Notes under the pieces: generated by a model
The model's database searches: none
Seen by the model: the letters and a program-made list of their open reading frames with translations, nothing else
What the model was told of the DNA's origin: nothing
Translations under genes and position numbers: made by a program
Shown here: positions 1 to 11,551 of the stretch, one piece after another
Layout: each line of letters starts with the position of its first letter
How positions within the stretch are numbered: position 1 is the stretch's first letter
Assembly (NCBI GenBank): GCA_026122225.1
Contig: JANEZZ010000799.1
Coordinates: forward strand, 124,001 to 188,000
DNA: 64,000 nt
Direction: 5' to 3'
Source of the DNA: Heloderma charlesbogerti
Lineage: Eukaryota; Chordata; Lepidosauria; Squamata; Helodermatidae

Positions 1-118
1 GCATCTCCAGGCAAGGCTGGGGAAACTCTTGCCTGAAACTCTGCAGAACCACTGTAGAAAAATACGGAGCTAGACAGACCAACGGTCTGGCTTGGCATAA
101 GGCAGCCTCCTATGTCAG
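1..118 (+). mobile_element. tRNA-derived SINE, 3' part
   Basis: GCATCTCCAGGCAAGGCTGG, then the body and the terminal GGCAGCCTCCTATGT. The tRNA-like head is cut off by the window start. Confidence 0.7.
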
Positions 119-231
119 CTGTGCTGAGGTGCAGCTCAACTGCATGCTCAAGGTGCCAGGTTCGATCCCCAGCATCTCCAGGTAGGGCTGGAAACCTGTC
201 TGAAACCCTGGAAAGCCACTGCCGATTAGTA

Positions 232-558
232 TTGGGGTGTTGAACCTCAAGCCTGCAAACCAAATCTAACCCATCTGGAGTCCCAACATGGCCCTCTGGG
301 TTTCCCCTTCCCCTGGCCTCACCCTGTTTTCCCTGACCACTGATCATTTAGTAGTTTCCTGACTTTTCTGCTTTCCCCATGTCTAAAAGGTTGAAATGCC
401 TCTCTTAAGGCTTGGTTACTGGCAGTAAGAGCTTTAAGTTAAAATATGCTGGTATTTTGGGGGTTTTGCCCCACCCCATTTTGCATTCAGCCACACCCAG
501 CACTGGAATCTCCAAAACTGATTTCAGCTCTCGGGTTGAAAGCGGTTTGACACCCCTG
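232..558 (+). mobile_element. hAT-like MITE family A, copy 1
   Basis: Family consensus by eye: CAGGGGTGTTGAACCTC at one end and GAGGTTCAACACCCCTG at the other, about 330-350 bp, with a central GCCTGGCTTTTGTGC block and CTAAGGCTTGGTTACTGGCA. This copy is full length and interrupts a SINE. Confidence 0.8.
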
Positions 559-566
559 GTACAGAC

Positions 567-701
567 CATCCTTCCCCCAACTGAGTGCATTCCAGATGTT
601 TTGGACAATTCCCATCATCCCCAGCCATTGCCCATGCAGGCTGGGGCTGATGGCAGTTGTAATCCAAAATATCTGTAGGACACCCGGTTGGGGAAGGCTG
701 G
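567..701. repeat. Palindromic foldback family F, full copy
   Basis: Family F arms: CAGCCTTCCCCAACCTGGTG-CCCTCCAGATGT-TTTGGACTACAACTCCCATC, with the inverse after a GGCCATGCTGGCTGGG loop. This copy keeps both arms (CCTTCCCCCAACTGAG ... CCGGTTGGGGAAGGCTGG). Confidence 0.85.
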
Positions 702-760
702 TGAAGATAATACTGGGCTAGATGGACCATGGACCATACAGCAGCTTCCTATGTTCCAGT

Positions 761-1200
761 GTTGTGTTGCTGGGACAACATCATGCTGAGACTTTGACCT
801 GGACTTTAAACATAGGCATAGCCTGCACTGGAAAGAATTCTCCTCTGGTCTACCTCTGAATTACGCACAGGGAGAGGTCCCAGCCTGCCTTGCCACCCAC
901 TCACATTCAATTTGTGAGCATTTCTTCCTAAGCTATGATGCCCCAAGAGTGGCTGACAAGGCTGTTTCTTTCTTATTGTTCGTCACTCTTCAATTTTAAT
1001 TTTAATGCTGCTCTTATTTTGTGATTTGGTTTTGTGCCTTTTTGCTCCTATCTTTCATGGTTTTATGTGAAGTTTGAATGTTTTTATTGTGTATCACCCT
1101 GGGCGCCTCGTAGACAGAGGGTATGATTTACAAATCAATTGAAGAAATAAATAAATAGCAATTCTGTCTTTTAATTCTCTGGATATGTTCTTTGCAGCTA
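761..1200. other. Unassigned sequence with a possible LINE tail
   Basis: No gene. 1070-1158 (TTTTTATTGTGTATCACCCT ... AAATAAATAAATAG) looks like a decayed LINE 3' end; the rest is unrecognised. Confidence 0.4.
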
Positions 1201-1416
1201 GTGCATGTGCACCGGGCAGGGGCTTGTGGGGAGAGAGAGGGCTGGAGCATCTGGCAAACCCCCAGGGATTCTGGATACTGAATATGGTCCAGCAACAGGG
1301 ACAAGTAACCGAACACCAGCGCCCTCAGTGAGGTGGCAGAAGGCAGCAGTCACGGACTTGCACTGTCCTCTGCAGATATGTTGCTGGGCACTAAAAAGAT
1401 TTGGGCCCCAATTTTT

Positions 1417-1738
1417 CCATAGGCACCAAGGGAAGGTTTCCTTTTCTAAGTTTAATTGCCACATGGAGGGGGGATTTTGGGGGCACAGAGATTAACCCTC
1501 CCCTTCCCAAATGTGATACACTTGGAAATCCCCCCCCTGCCCCTAACCTGGCAATTAAGCTTAGAAAACAAACTTCCATTGTCATCAATGGAAATATTTT
1601 TTCTAAGCTTAACTGATGGAGGGGGATGGAGGGAGGCAGTGCAGCATATGGAGAAGGGAGGGTTAACTTTCCGCTCCCCAGCTGCAAAACTCTGTAGCAA
1701 TTAAGCTGAGAGGAAAAACATTCCATTGGCACCAATGG
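1417..1738. repeat. Foldback element with inner palindrome
   Basis: The left arm CCATAGGCACCAAGGGAAGG..TAATTGC pairs with the right arm GCAATTAAGCTGAGAGG..CCATTGGCACCAATGG. A perfect inner stem at 1557-1610 is built on AAGCTTAGAAAA ... TTTTCTAAGCTT. About 320 bp, no ORF of substance. Confidence 0.7.
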
Positions 1739-2344
1739 ATACATGAGGCTCCTGGGAAAAGATCCAGTGCCTGGAGAAATAGATTTGGGGCTGGGGGTCT
1801 GTGGCCCCCAGTCTATCGATGCCCTGGTCCTTTGCCTTGTGCCATTTGTCCTCCAAAGTTCCACCCACATCAGGATCCACTGAGATCTGAAACATGCGCC
1901 TGCATGTCTGTGTGATGGTGGTGCCTCTGATGTGGCCCATTCAAGGCTACGGACTGGAGAGACAATGAGGCGGCCTGCGTTCATTTAGTTCAAATGTTTC
2001 TAGTTCTTCTTCTCCCTGAAACAGGTCTCCAGGGAAGACTTAAAACAACCCACTGGAAACAACTACAAATAAATACACAAATAGAATCAACCGCCAATGT
2101 ACCAAGAGAACAAAAAGAGCTGCCGGTCCATTGAACTGAATTGGATCAAGTCCTGCCAAAATTGTTGGGCAAACAGGAAGAGGCTTTAAAAGGCACCTCG
2201 AAGTGAATAGTGAATGAACCTGGAGGAGTGTTTGAAAATCTGAGGGTCACAACAGAGTCCCCATTTTCCAGAGCTGCTCCCCAGTGGCAGAGAGAGCTGC
2301 AGAGGGGCTGGATGTTAAGACTTCCTGGGTCCCTGCCCTCTACC

Positions 2345-2750
2345 GGGACTGGGGATGTTTAGCTTAGAAAAAGGGTGAGAAAGGGGAGACATGACAGAGG
2401 TGCACAGAATTATGCACGGTGCAGAGAAGGTGGAGAGGGAGACGTTTTCCTCCCTCTCTCACAATACTAGAACCTTATGGGGCCGTCCCATGAAGCTGAA
2501 TGGTGGGAGATTCAGGACAGATAAAAGGAAGTCCTTCACACAGTGCATAGTTAAGCTATGGAATTCGCTACCACAATGGCCACCAATTTGGATAGCTTTC
2601 AAAGGGGATGAGACAAATTCATGGCATATACAGTATGCCTCCGTATGCCAGTTACTGGGGAACATGAATGGGAGCGTGTTAATGAACTCACGTCCTCCTT
2701 GTGGGCTTCCCACAGGCAGCTGGTTGGCCACTGGGGGAGCAGGATACTGG
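2345..2750 (+). mobile_element. CR1-family LINE 3' fragment
   Basis: The sequence GATGTTTAGCTTAGAAAAAG through GGAGACATGACAGAGGT and on to the terminal GGCTTCC...CTGGTTGGCCACTG motif is shared with the copies at 8583-8748 and 45490-46362. The 3' end is cut at 2750 by the GC-rich element that starts at 2751. Confidence 0.8.
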
Positions 2751-2985
2751 TAGGGATGTACGAAAGTTCCGCCACGGATGTCGGGGAGGCCGAATGCCAG
2801 TGCATTCGGCCCCCCGAAATCGGTGGCGGAATGGCCCACCACCCCCCTGCCACCCCCCTGGGACGGGACTTACCTGGGGTGGGTCTTCCTGGCGGCGGCA
2901 GCTCCAGCGGCGGCTGCCGGTCTTCTGACCGGCGGTGGCCGCCGCCATTTCCAGGTTTAAATAAAACAAAAAACAAAAAAACGTG
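2751..2985 (-). mobile_element. GC-rich hAT-like element, one arm only
   Basis: It begins TAGGGATGTACGAAAGTTCC and matches the right arm of copy 1 in reverse orientation, including the subterminal hairpin (GGCCGAATGCCAGTGCATTCGGCC at 2789-2812). The minus strand has an ATG-GCG-GCG frame from 2949 leading to CAG/GTAAGT at about 2874. The other arm is lost just right of about 2985. Confidence 0.82.
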
Positions 2986-3062
2986 AACAACCCCCTGCCC
3001 CCAAAGTGTTTCTATTGCCAGCCAGTTCATCCAATCAACAAGAGACAGGTATGCCCATCTCA

Positions 3063-3270
3063 CTTCCTGGAAAAGACCCTGATGCTGGGAAGGATTGAAG
3101 GCAAAAGGAGAAGGGGACGGCAGAGGATGAGATGGCTGGATAGCATCACCGATGCAATGAATATGAACTTGAGCACACTCCGGGAGAGCGCGGAGGACAG
3201 GAAGGCCTGGCGTGCTATGGTCCATGGGGTCACGAAGAGTCGGACACGACTTAACGACTGAACAACAACA
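3063..3270 (+). mobile_element. BovB 3' fragment with intact target duplication
   Basis: These 208 bp match the last part of the BovB at 12005-15221 (LEKTLMLG... through TKSRTRLND and the ACAACA tail). A perfect 12-bp duplication ATGCCCATCTCA flanks it at 3051-3062 and 3271-3282. It is a severely 5'-truncated but recent insertion, next to half of a GC-rich hAT-like element. Confidence 0.95.
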
Positions 3271-3362
3271 ATGCCCATCTCAGAGTGGGTAGCTGGGATG
3301 ATTAACTTGTTTTGACACTGACCATCGCTTTTGAAATTCATCATATACATACTGTTAAATAT

Positions 3363-3455
3363 CAGCCTTCCTCAACCTGATGCCCTCCATGCTGGCTGGG
3401 GGTGATGGGAGTTATAGTTCTAAACAACTGGAGGGTACCAGGTTGGGGAAGGTTG
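3363..3455. repeat. Palindromic foldback family F, internally shortened
   Basis: CAGCCTTCCTCAACCTGATG then a shortened loop and ACCAGGTTGGGGAAGGTTG. Confidence 0.82.
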
Positions 3456-4962
3456 TAATATATCATGGCATTATTAATGTAAACTGGATCAGACACTGGC
3501 AGGCACTAAGACATATCTGGATAAGAAGGCCTGTTTCTATAGTGCCATATTTTGTAGGGCTGTATGAGAAATTCATGTCCCTTTTTGATCAGGATTTACC
3601 CTGTTTACGCCTCCCAAATCTGGAATCAGATGCAATCTGCAGTCAAAGTTCATACATTTCCGAGCTTCCAATGTGATCTGCACACCTCCCAAATTGTGTT
3701 TGACAGCATGCGTACATTTGAAAAATGCACACAAATACGCTTTCAGCAATGGGAGAAGGTGTACAATTCAAAGATGCACACAACTGATGTGTACATTTTG
3801 CACCAATTTTCATGTAAAAAGAAAAAAATGAAGCTAGCAATATGATACGGACACAAGACAGAACGAGCTTTGAGGTGAAATTTGGAGAACGTCTATGATC
3901 TTACATTTTGCTTCTATCACATCCCTTGCGTTTTGCAACATCTGAGATTTGCAACAGGCAAAATTTGCAGGGCTCATAATAAAAGGATCGATATGGAGCA
4001 GAGGATTTGGTGTGTCTTCACTGAACAGACACAAACACAAAGTGTTGGTCCATGAGGGACACCCCACCTCCAAATCCACAGTTGGGCAATATGAAGGCCA
4101 GCTGTAACTGAAAGAGGCAGATAAGAGATACCACTGGCCTTTCATTGTTTCTTTATCTCCAAATGCTTTGCTAGGGGTAATCTGATACCTGCAACGCCTA
4201 CCACTGACTAATTCATTCAGGCTGAAAATATCTAAACCACAGACCGCATGGCCACAAAATATGGCCAATTTTTAAAACTTTTCTGAATCTTCCCCATCCC
4301 CTGCTGTCTGTACCATGTAACCCAGCCTTTGTCAACCTAGTGCCCTCCAGATGTTTTGGACTACAACTCTCAGCATCCCCCAGCCAGATGCTGGAAGTTA
4401 TAGTCCAACATATCTGGAGGGCACCAGGTTAGGGAATACAGAACTCAAAAACTTGCACATTTTTATGGCATTCTGGTTGGTCCTAATAAAAATACTGCCC
4501 AACTGGGGATTTTCGATTTCATTAAACAGGCCAACATTAACTCCAGCTTCAATTCTCTTTCATCAGCTTTGCCTTTTATTTATTTCGTACAGTGCTTAGG
4601 ATTTCTTTTTCTGAGAAATTATTTGCGGCTAGGATGTGAGGCGGGTCCCCTCTCTCCACTTCTGAATTGCAGACAGATCAGTTGACTATAAAATCTGGTC
4701 CACATATTCAAAATCATAAAATGACATTAGGAGTCAAGAAAAATATTCAGACATTAAAAAGTAGATCTTTGTCTGCATTCAAAATTCTAAGCCTTGAGGA
4801 CAGATTGCTGTCACATTTTCAAAGTTTCTCCCTAACCATGATAGCTTTTCAAACAATTAAAATGGGAGAGTCTAGGAGGAACTATAAACATGTCAGAAAA
4901 TGACACTGAAGACTATATCAACCTGAACAGTTCGGATGATCGTGATCATAAAATTAAGGGAG
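3456..4962. other. Unassigned intronic sequence
   Basis: Apart from the foldback at 4323-4437 and a GTGCA-rich stretch at 3700-3800, nothing coding or repetitive is recognised. Confidence 0.4.
4323..4437. repeat. Palindromic foldback family F, full copy
   Basis: CAGCCTTTGTCAACCTAGTG to GCACCAGGTTAGGGAA, with GTTTTGGACTACAACTCTCA and TATAGTCCAACATATCTGGA pairing across the loop. Confidence 0.83.
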
Positions 4963-5158
4963 GGTCCATCACTTGGTGGGGTGCAAAGACATGCTTTGCA
5001 GGCAGAAAGTCCCTGGTTTGATCCCTGGCATCTCCTGGTAGGCCTGGGAAAGACCCCTGCCCTGGAGAGCTGCTGCTTCTTCAGTGGAGAGTAGTCCATC
5101 CTAAGCTATATGGACCAAGGCGTTGACTCAGCATATGGCAGCCTCCTGTGTTCCTATG
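4963..5158 (+). mobile_element. tRNA-derived SINE
   Basis: A-box-like GTGGGGTGCAAAGACATGCT, B-box-like GGTTTGATCCC (5013-5023), body GCATCTCCTGGTAGGCCTGG and tail GGCAGCCTCCTGTGTTCCTA. Full length. Confidence 0.82.
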
Positions 5159-5296
5159 TTATTAATTTTAAGCAGGATTGATTTTAGACAGGGGTTCAAA
5201 AACTCAGGTGCTTAAAACAAAGAGTTTCTGGCACCTGGCCTGCTGAAGAGGCAGGGAGATTCCTCCTCTTCCTCCCACATGCATGTGCATAGGTTA

Positions 5297-5641
5297 AGCG
5301 TGTTGCACCTCAGGCCTGTGGGCCAAATCTGGTCTGCCTGGGGTGCCAATCCAGCTCTCTGGGGTGCCCTCAGCCCCACCCCTTCTCCCCAGTCCTTTGG
5401 TGGTTTTCCAGCTTCTGTGCAATCCTTCCCCCACATGCTAAACTGGGGAAATGCTTCTCTCACGGACGAGTTAATGGCTTTAAACTAAAATATGCTGCCA
5501 TTTTTTGTGTTTTGGCTCCATCCCTTTTTCCTCTGGCCCCTTCTCCTTTTCCTTTGCCCCCCCCAACACTGGAAAGTGGCCCCTGAGAGCTTCTCTGAAA
5601 TGGAATTCAGGCCTTAGGTTGAAAGAGGTTCAACACCCCTG
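5297..5641 (+). mobile_element. hAT-like MITE family A, copy 2
   Basis: Full-length copy running from GTGTTGCACCTCAGGCCTGT to GAAAGAGGTTCAACACCCCT. No clear target duplication is seen. Confidence 0.8.
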
Positions 5642-6827
5642 TTGTACAGGAAGGAATATTTTCCTGGACTGGGATTCCTTGCTGAGCCATATCAGGGGGA
5701 TTCACAAAACTTCTTTCTGGCTCTGTTCACTAAGTGGTCCCTCCTCTGTTTAGCTTGGCTTGTGACAAACTCTAGCTTAGAGGCTAATGATAAGGGGAAA
5801 TCCTGCCTTTGATGCACAGGCCTCGACTAGATGAATTGGGGCTCCATGATTCATCTGTACCTTCATTGGGTCAACTAAACCACCATCTTTCTAAAAAGGC
5901 GAGAAGCAAGCTTTTGAAGTAACACACAACTCCTCTTCATGGCCAGGCATTCAAAGTACCCCCCCCGCCCAACATCAAAATTGTCCAGTAAGTTCTATCG
6001 ACTTCCTGTTTGTTTCTTATTTTAGCGAAAGGCCAACTTGCTCTGCCCTAAACTCTTTCCCTGCCTCCAATGAAGAGTTTTTACACTCGCTGCCACCCTC
6101 GCAAACAATCAGAGACAGGCTACCCCCCTTGCAAAAACAGCTTCATGAGGAACATTCCAAGTGAAAAGTTCCTTGTTGCGTTGGCCCCTGCTAATTAGAG
6201 ATAAGCCATCACAGCGGTTTACCACCAAGGCCCAAGCTTGCCTATGGGAAAAACTGTTCAGAGGGGTTTCCCCAAAGGCACAGACAATGCTCTTACTCCT
6301 TCTTGCACGCTACCTATCAGCCTGGTTAACTTTCTTTGTATCGTACCATAATTTTAAAACTTAAAAACAATAAAAATGAAAGGATAAAGGAAAAATATAT
6401 ATATAACCCAATCAAGCCCCACAAAAACCTTTGAGCATAAAGTAGCACACATTTTGTTTAAAATACTCTGGGCAATTTTTACAGAACGTCCTCTTGGAAA
6501 AAAAAGTGCAGAGATCATTTTTTTAAGTCCATCCCGCAGGCTCTATCATTTAATTATGAGTGGGACATAAATTATGCATTTACACATTGTTGCATTTTCA
6601 ACAAAGTGGCATGCAGAAGTGTCTCCTCCCTCCCTTTGTGTGTGTGTATGTAGTTTTGGTACTTTATTTTTCTTCCTAGGGGCACTTTAGAGGGAAAAAA
6701 GGACTGCGGGGTATACACTGATGAAAAAAAATTAGCATTTGTCAGCCTAGCACCATTATGAGATCAGCATGGTGCTAACATAAAGAAAATCTAAATCTAT
6801 TTTTTTTCTGCTTAGACTTAGGGGGGG

Positions 6828-6868
<41 letters not shown>

Positions 6869-7012
6869 TGCCTGAAAATGCCATGGTCTCACCAGGCAAA
6901 AAACGTCTCCTTCCAGTTAAAGCACTGGATAGAGGTAATTGGGCAGAAGCGACTCATTTGCATGTAACTGAACATAAGAGAAAAGAAATGGTACATAGAC
7001 AAGGCCCATTAC
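5642..7012. other. Unassigned intronic sequence 3' of the KCTD15 exon
   Basis: Low repeat content apart from the (AG)n run. The expected C-terminal KCTD15 exon (KQEPLD end) was searched for by eye and not found. Confidence 0.45.
6826..6866 (+). repeat. G run plus (AG)n microsatellite
   Basis: Nine or so G residues followed by about 16 AG dinucleotides, 150 bp from the KCTD15 donor at 7012. Confidence 0.95.
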
Positions 7013-7318
7013 CTGCACTGAATTCAACCGGCAGTATCCGTTCAAAGGAAACCTAATGACATGGGTGGGGTCCTGGTTCCAGCCAGCATTGACAGAGTTG
7101 CACATGACGTCCCCCGTCTCTGGGAAGATCTCTTCGATTAGTGCCTTCTCCCCACTCAGTGCAATCCTTTCTCCGAGATCTGGAGTCACCCTTACAACCA
7201 AGCAGTCACAGGGCTGGAAATGTTTCCTTTGTTCTTTCTCTTGTTTCCATCGCTCGAGCTCCTTGATCATCGGCTGAAGCTGGTAGTACTTGGCCTCTTC
7301 ATATAAAAGGTTAAAGTC
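7013..7318 (-). CDS. KCTD15: KCTD15 internal coding exon (BTB end plus C-terminal domain)
   Basis: This exon is 306 nt, 102 codons, phase 0 at both ends. On the minus strand the acceptor is TTATTTTAG before GAC at 7318, and the donor is CAG/GTAATG with the GT at 7012-7011. It encodes the end of the BTB/T1 domain ([15 protein letters not shown]) followed by the conserved KCTD1/KCTD15 C-terminal domain, including [38 protein letters not shown] and the closing GYCRLNSVQ. The residues that separate the paralogues ([28 protein letters not shown]) match KCTD15 rather than KCTD1. By length it would correspond to about residues 130-231 of a protein of about 283. Known role: KCTD15 is an oligomeric BTB protein that inhibits AP-2 transcription factors and dampens Wnt signalling during neural crest formation. 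It follows the exon at 26159-26303 after an 18.9-kb intron. The C-terminal coding exon was not found to the left. No frameshift or stop is seen. Confidence 0.96.
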
Positions 7319-8408
7319 CTAAAATAAGGAAGACAATGCCAATGGTTCTTTTTTGAAAGCAGATATCATTTCCTTGGACCTAAATATTCCAGAAATGACA
7401 AAGTGCAACAAGTGTTCAAATCCCCGCAAAGTGCAGTTTGTGCTTTTGATTCCCTTACTCTGCCAAGGTTTGGACATTTTGAATTTTGCTTGAGCATACC
7501 TGGATGGTATGATTCCCTTGCAGCAAATTACTCTTCCTTTTTCTTTAGTAGTGGATGCAGGAACCAAAATAGCTGCTTGCAATGAACAGAAGCAAGTGAC
7601 CCATGAAGAGGTGCTAAAGCCACATATCTTGGCACAATGCTGGAAATAAGGGTGAGAAAGAGGAGGCTTTGATGGTTTATGTCCACAAAGGTTGCTCTGC
7701 TCATGCAGCGTGTCCTGCCATAGCAGCAGTAATTCCAGTTGTTGCACCTCATGAAGAGAGCAAAACCTGGCAAAGTGTTTGCTTTAACTGAAACCCTTAA
7801 ACAAACCAACAACTTGGTACATCTCTATAGGCCTGAATGACAGCACAATTCATGGATGTCACTTGTCTGACCCTGCCTTGGCTTAAAAAACACCTCCAAC
7901 AATGCAGTGAGTGATTTCACAATTTCTCACTGACTGACTTTACTTAAAGTTTTTAAGATTTACCTGACATTCAGCCTAAGGCCAAAATCTTATTTCCTTC
8001 AAAGTAAGGCCTGCTGAACTCAGTGGGACTCGGTTTTGCGTAAATATGCATAGCACTGGGTCGCACTTCTGCAACGGAAAAGGGGTGTATGTAGAACAGG
8101 ATACAATTTTGCACATGCATTACAAATCCCTGCCCCTTTTGCAAAAGGATAAAGTGAATTTACAGAACATATGCCGTATCTATGACTAACCTCTTGAATT
8201 TAAAAGCATTTGAGAATGTGTCAGGAGAGCTTTGTTCTATTTATCATATAGTGTAATAACTTTATAAGGTCTACACAAAGAGTCTTAACACGTTATGGAG
8301 GAGGAGAGTTTGCAGACATCTGACTATCCTGATTGCAATGTCCAGTGCACATTACCTCTAGAGCATGGAGGTGGGAAGAGATCAAGGGACTACTGTGCCC
8401 ATAACACA

Positions 8409-8886
8409 CAGGTCTGCAGGCTGTATCTGGCCTGCCAAGTTTGCCCGATGGCCACACCTCCTTCCCCTGCCCCCTTTTCCTCGACCACCAATTGTTTGAT
8501 CGTTTCTTGGCTTTTGCACCCACCATTCTAAAAGGATGACATGTCTCTCCCAAGGCTTCATTACTGACAGTAAGAGCTTTAAATATCAGAGGCAGTGTGC
8601 CTATGTGCACCAGTTGCTGGGGAACATGGGCGGGAGGGTGCTGTTGCATGCATGTCCTGCTTCTGGGTTTCCTGTGGACAGCTGGTTGGCCACTGTGTGA
8701 ACAGAATGCTGGACTAGACAGGCCTTTTGGCTCTTCTTATGTTCTCAAACTAAAATAGGCTGCTACTGCTAGTGTTTTGTCGCCACCCCTTTTGCCTTTG
8801 GCCCCGCCCACCACTGGAATGCGACCTGTGCATGCTTCTCTGAAATTGAATTCAACCCTTGGGTGGAAGGAGGCACAACACCCCTG
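8409..8886 (+). mobile_element. hAT-like MITE family A, copy 3 (split by CR1)
   Basis: Both ends of family A are present, with a CR1 3' fragment at 8583-8748 inserted after GTAAGAGCTTTAAA. Confidence 0.78.
8583..8748 (+). mobile_element. CR1 3' fragment nested inside a hAT-like MITE
   Basis: This is the 3' end of the same CR1 subfamily as at 46190-46362 (ACCAGTTGCTGGGGAACATG ... CTGGACTAGA ... CTTATGTTCT). It interrupts the MITE at 8409-8886 between GAGCTTTAAA and AAACTAAAAT. Confidence 0.85.
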
Positions 8887-9619
8887 CTGTAGCAGAAGTA
8901 ATAATACTTTAGAGAACATTCCAAGCAGTACAAGAGATGTCTGCAGCCAAACATGGCTAGGCTAGGTCAAAGTAATATGTGGAATTCACAGCCTAGACTC
9001 CTGACCTAGCAACCCTATGCCCACCTTGGAATGCCCTAATCTCGCCTGCCCGCTTCCTTCCTCACAATTACACCCACGCAACTCGTCCTTTCTCCTCGAC
9101 TCCCTCTTTCAACAACTCCATGTCTCCACCAACTATTGTTTCCTCAGGCCCTTGCCTAATTTGTCTCACTCCCTGAGCCACTTGTCTCTTGACCAAGTTA
9201 CCTAGCATTTCTCCCTCTCTCCCCACAACATACTGCCCCTCCTAAGAGCTGTGCGGTTCTTTGGAGCCTCCTCTCTGCTTAGCCCTTCCTTGCCTCAGCT
9301 CCTTGCCTCCTCTGACCTTCCCCTCAAGCCTCATTCTCCCAGCAATCCTTCTTTTGCGTCCTTCTTCCAAAGTCCACTCTCTACTCCATACCCTTCCTTC
9401 AGCCTCCTTGCCCCTGGGATCCATACTTGAGCTTTCCTGTGTCTCAGAACCTCTTTTCAGTCCTCATCCTGCCCCTCTGTAGCAAAGTTTCAACCCCAAC
9501 CAAAGCGACAACTGTCTTTTCCCCACAGAGGCTGGACTGCAAACCATTTAGTTCCCTGAGCGACTGAACATTCCATGTCACCATACCAGCTCAGCCAATC
9601 AGTGCCAGAGGTTTCACCA
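8887..9619. other. Pyrimidine-rich unassigned sequence
   Basis: 9020-9480 is strongly C/T biased on the plus strand (CCTTGCCTCCTCTGACCTTC type). No gene is recognised. Confidence 0.4.
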
Positions 9620-10717
9620 TTACAAGCAAAACTAGCGAAAAGTGGGCTAGATGAAACAACGATCCGGTGGATCCACAGTTGGCTACAGAATCGGACTCAA
9701 AGAGTGCTTATCAATGGGACCTTCTCCAACTGGGGAGAGGTAATGAGTGGGGTACCGCAGGGCTCAGTCCTGGGCCCAGTGCTCTTCCACATTTGTATTA
9801 ATGACTTGGAGGAGGTGGTGCAGGCAATGCTGATCCAATTTGCAGATGACACCAAACTGGGCGGGATAGCTAATACCTTGGAAGACAGAAACAAAATTCA
9901 AAGCGATCTGGATAGACTGGAGCGCTGGGCAGAAAACAACAGAATGACATTGAATAGGGATAAATGCCAAGTTCTGCACCTAGGAAAAAGAAACCAAATG
10001 CACAGTTACAAGATGGGGGATACGTGACTCAACAACACTACAAGTGAGAAGGATCTTGGAAATGTTGTAGATCACAAGCTGAATATGAGCCAACAATGTG
10101 ATGTGGCTGGAAAAAAGGCCAATGCTCTTTTGGGCTGCATTAATAGAAGCATGGCTTCCAAATCCCGGGAAGTACCAGTTCCCTCTCCTCAGCACTGGTT
10201 AGGCCTCATCTGGAGTACTGTGTCCAGTTCTGGGCACCACACTTTAAGAAGGATGCAGACAAGCTGGAGAGGGTGCAGAGGAGAGCAACAAAGATGATCA
10301 GGGGACTGGAAACAAAGCCCTATGAGGAGGGACTGAAAGAACTGGGCCTGTTTAGCCTTGAGAAGACTGAGGGGAGACAGAATAGCACTCTTCAAGGCCT
10401 TGAAAGGTTGTCACAGAGAGGAAGGCCAGGATCTCTTCTCGATCATCCCAGAGTGCAGGACATGGAATCGTGGGCGCAAGTGACAGGAAGCCATATTCCG
10501 GCTGAACATCAGGAGAAACTTCCTGACTATTAGAGCAGTACGACAATGGAACCCATGACCTAGGGAGGTGGTGGGCTCTCCCACACTGGGGGCGTTCAAG
10601 ACGAGGCTGGACAGCCATCTGTCAGGGATGCTCTGACTTGGATTCCTGCATTGAGCAGGGGGTTGGACTCAATGGCCTTGTGGGCCCCTTCCAACCCTAC
10701 TGTTCTATGATTCTATA
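9620..10717 (+). mobile_element. 5'-truncated CR1 LINE with partial reverse transcriptase
   Basis: Translation gives CR1 RT segments: LAKSGLDETTIRWIHSWLQN, SGVPQGSVLGPVLF, FADDTKLGG and MTLNRDKCQVLHLGK. Frame continuity is lost at the TGA at 10025. The rest is recognisable CR1 3' RT and UTR, ending in the ATTCTATGATTCTAT-type octamer repeat at about 10703-10717. The catalytic FADD is retained, but the endonuclease domain and 5' half are gone, so this is a dead copy. Confidence 0.9.
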
Positions 10718-11551
10718 AGCAGAATACAACATAGAGGATCTCAGGCGTCTTTACAACCCAGGAAAGGAGCCAACTATTATGATCTCCATGTTGGTGATGG
10801 GAGCTGAGGCTAGGGGAGGGTGTGTGTGTGTGTCTGTGGCAGCTTGCTGGAGGCCACCTAGGTAGGCATGATTTGAAGGAAGAACTTCCTGGTATGCAGC
10901 TGTGTGTCTCAGCCACTACGCTAAACTAGCTCAAAAGGAAATCTGGCAAGCAGGCAGACTGCCAATAGGAGTCTATTTCTAAGGCCCGTTTCTGCATTAA
11001 TTTGTACTTTAAAAAACCTGCACAAAAAGCTACATTTGCATATGTATATAAATACCCATTTCCCCTCTAAATATGCAGTTTTAGATGTATTTTCTCTCAA
11101 AACATGTAGTTTTAGATACATTTTTGGAGCTCAAAATGGCACTGCAATATTTGGAGAAGAAATCTGATGGATAGCTGGGTTCCAATTTGCACGTGGGCTG
11201 GGGGTGGATCAGGTCTGATTGTACTGGAATTTGCAAAATTTGGGCTGGGAGCCCAAAGATCTGAAAGAGCACCTCTTCCCTTATCATCCTGTCTGTGCAT
11301 GAAGGTCTTCAGAAGCTGCCCTTCTCCGAATACCATCACTGGGATAAATAAATACTGCGTTTACAAAAGGCAGGGCCTTCTCTGTGGAGGTGTGTCCTCC
11401 CAGGGGAGATATGATGGGCATCGACCTTGCTTTCTTTTCCTTTTAGCTTAGGCATTTGAATTTTTGATTGTTTTTTTTAAACATCATTTTTTAAATAAAA
11501 TAAGTTATATTAAATCTTTTAAATTAAAATAAATGGCCTCTATGCTCAGAA

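Larger units (their letters stand above)
119..760 (+). mobile_element. tRNA-derived SINE split by a MITE and a foldback
   Basis: The head at 119-231 has a B-box-like GGTTCGATCCC (159-169) and CATCTCCAGGTAGGGCTGG. The tail resumes at 706-757 (ATAATACTGGGCTAGATGGA ... CAGCTTCCTATGTTCC). MITE copy 1 and the foldback at 567-701 lie between. Confidence 0.75.

Noticed and set aside
119..190. Functional tRNA gene
   Set aside because: The tRNA-like head belongs to a SINE; the cloverleaf is not intact and the same sequence recurs at several sites.
2599..3225. 208-codon minus-strand frame
   Set aside because: It runs antisense through a BovB tail, the GC-rich hAT-like arm and a CR1 tail.
6826..6866. 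CRISPR-like or regulatory array
   Set aside because: Simple (AG)n microsatellite without spacers.
7261..7318. Methionine at about 7270 (minus strand) as a translation start
   Set aside because: The reading frame continues upstream to a clean splice acceptor at 7319-7320 and the upstream residues are conserved KCTD sequence, so this is an internal exon.
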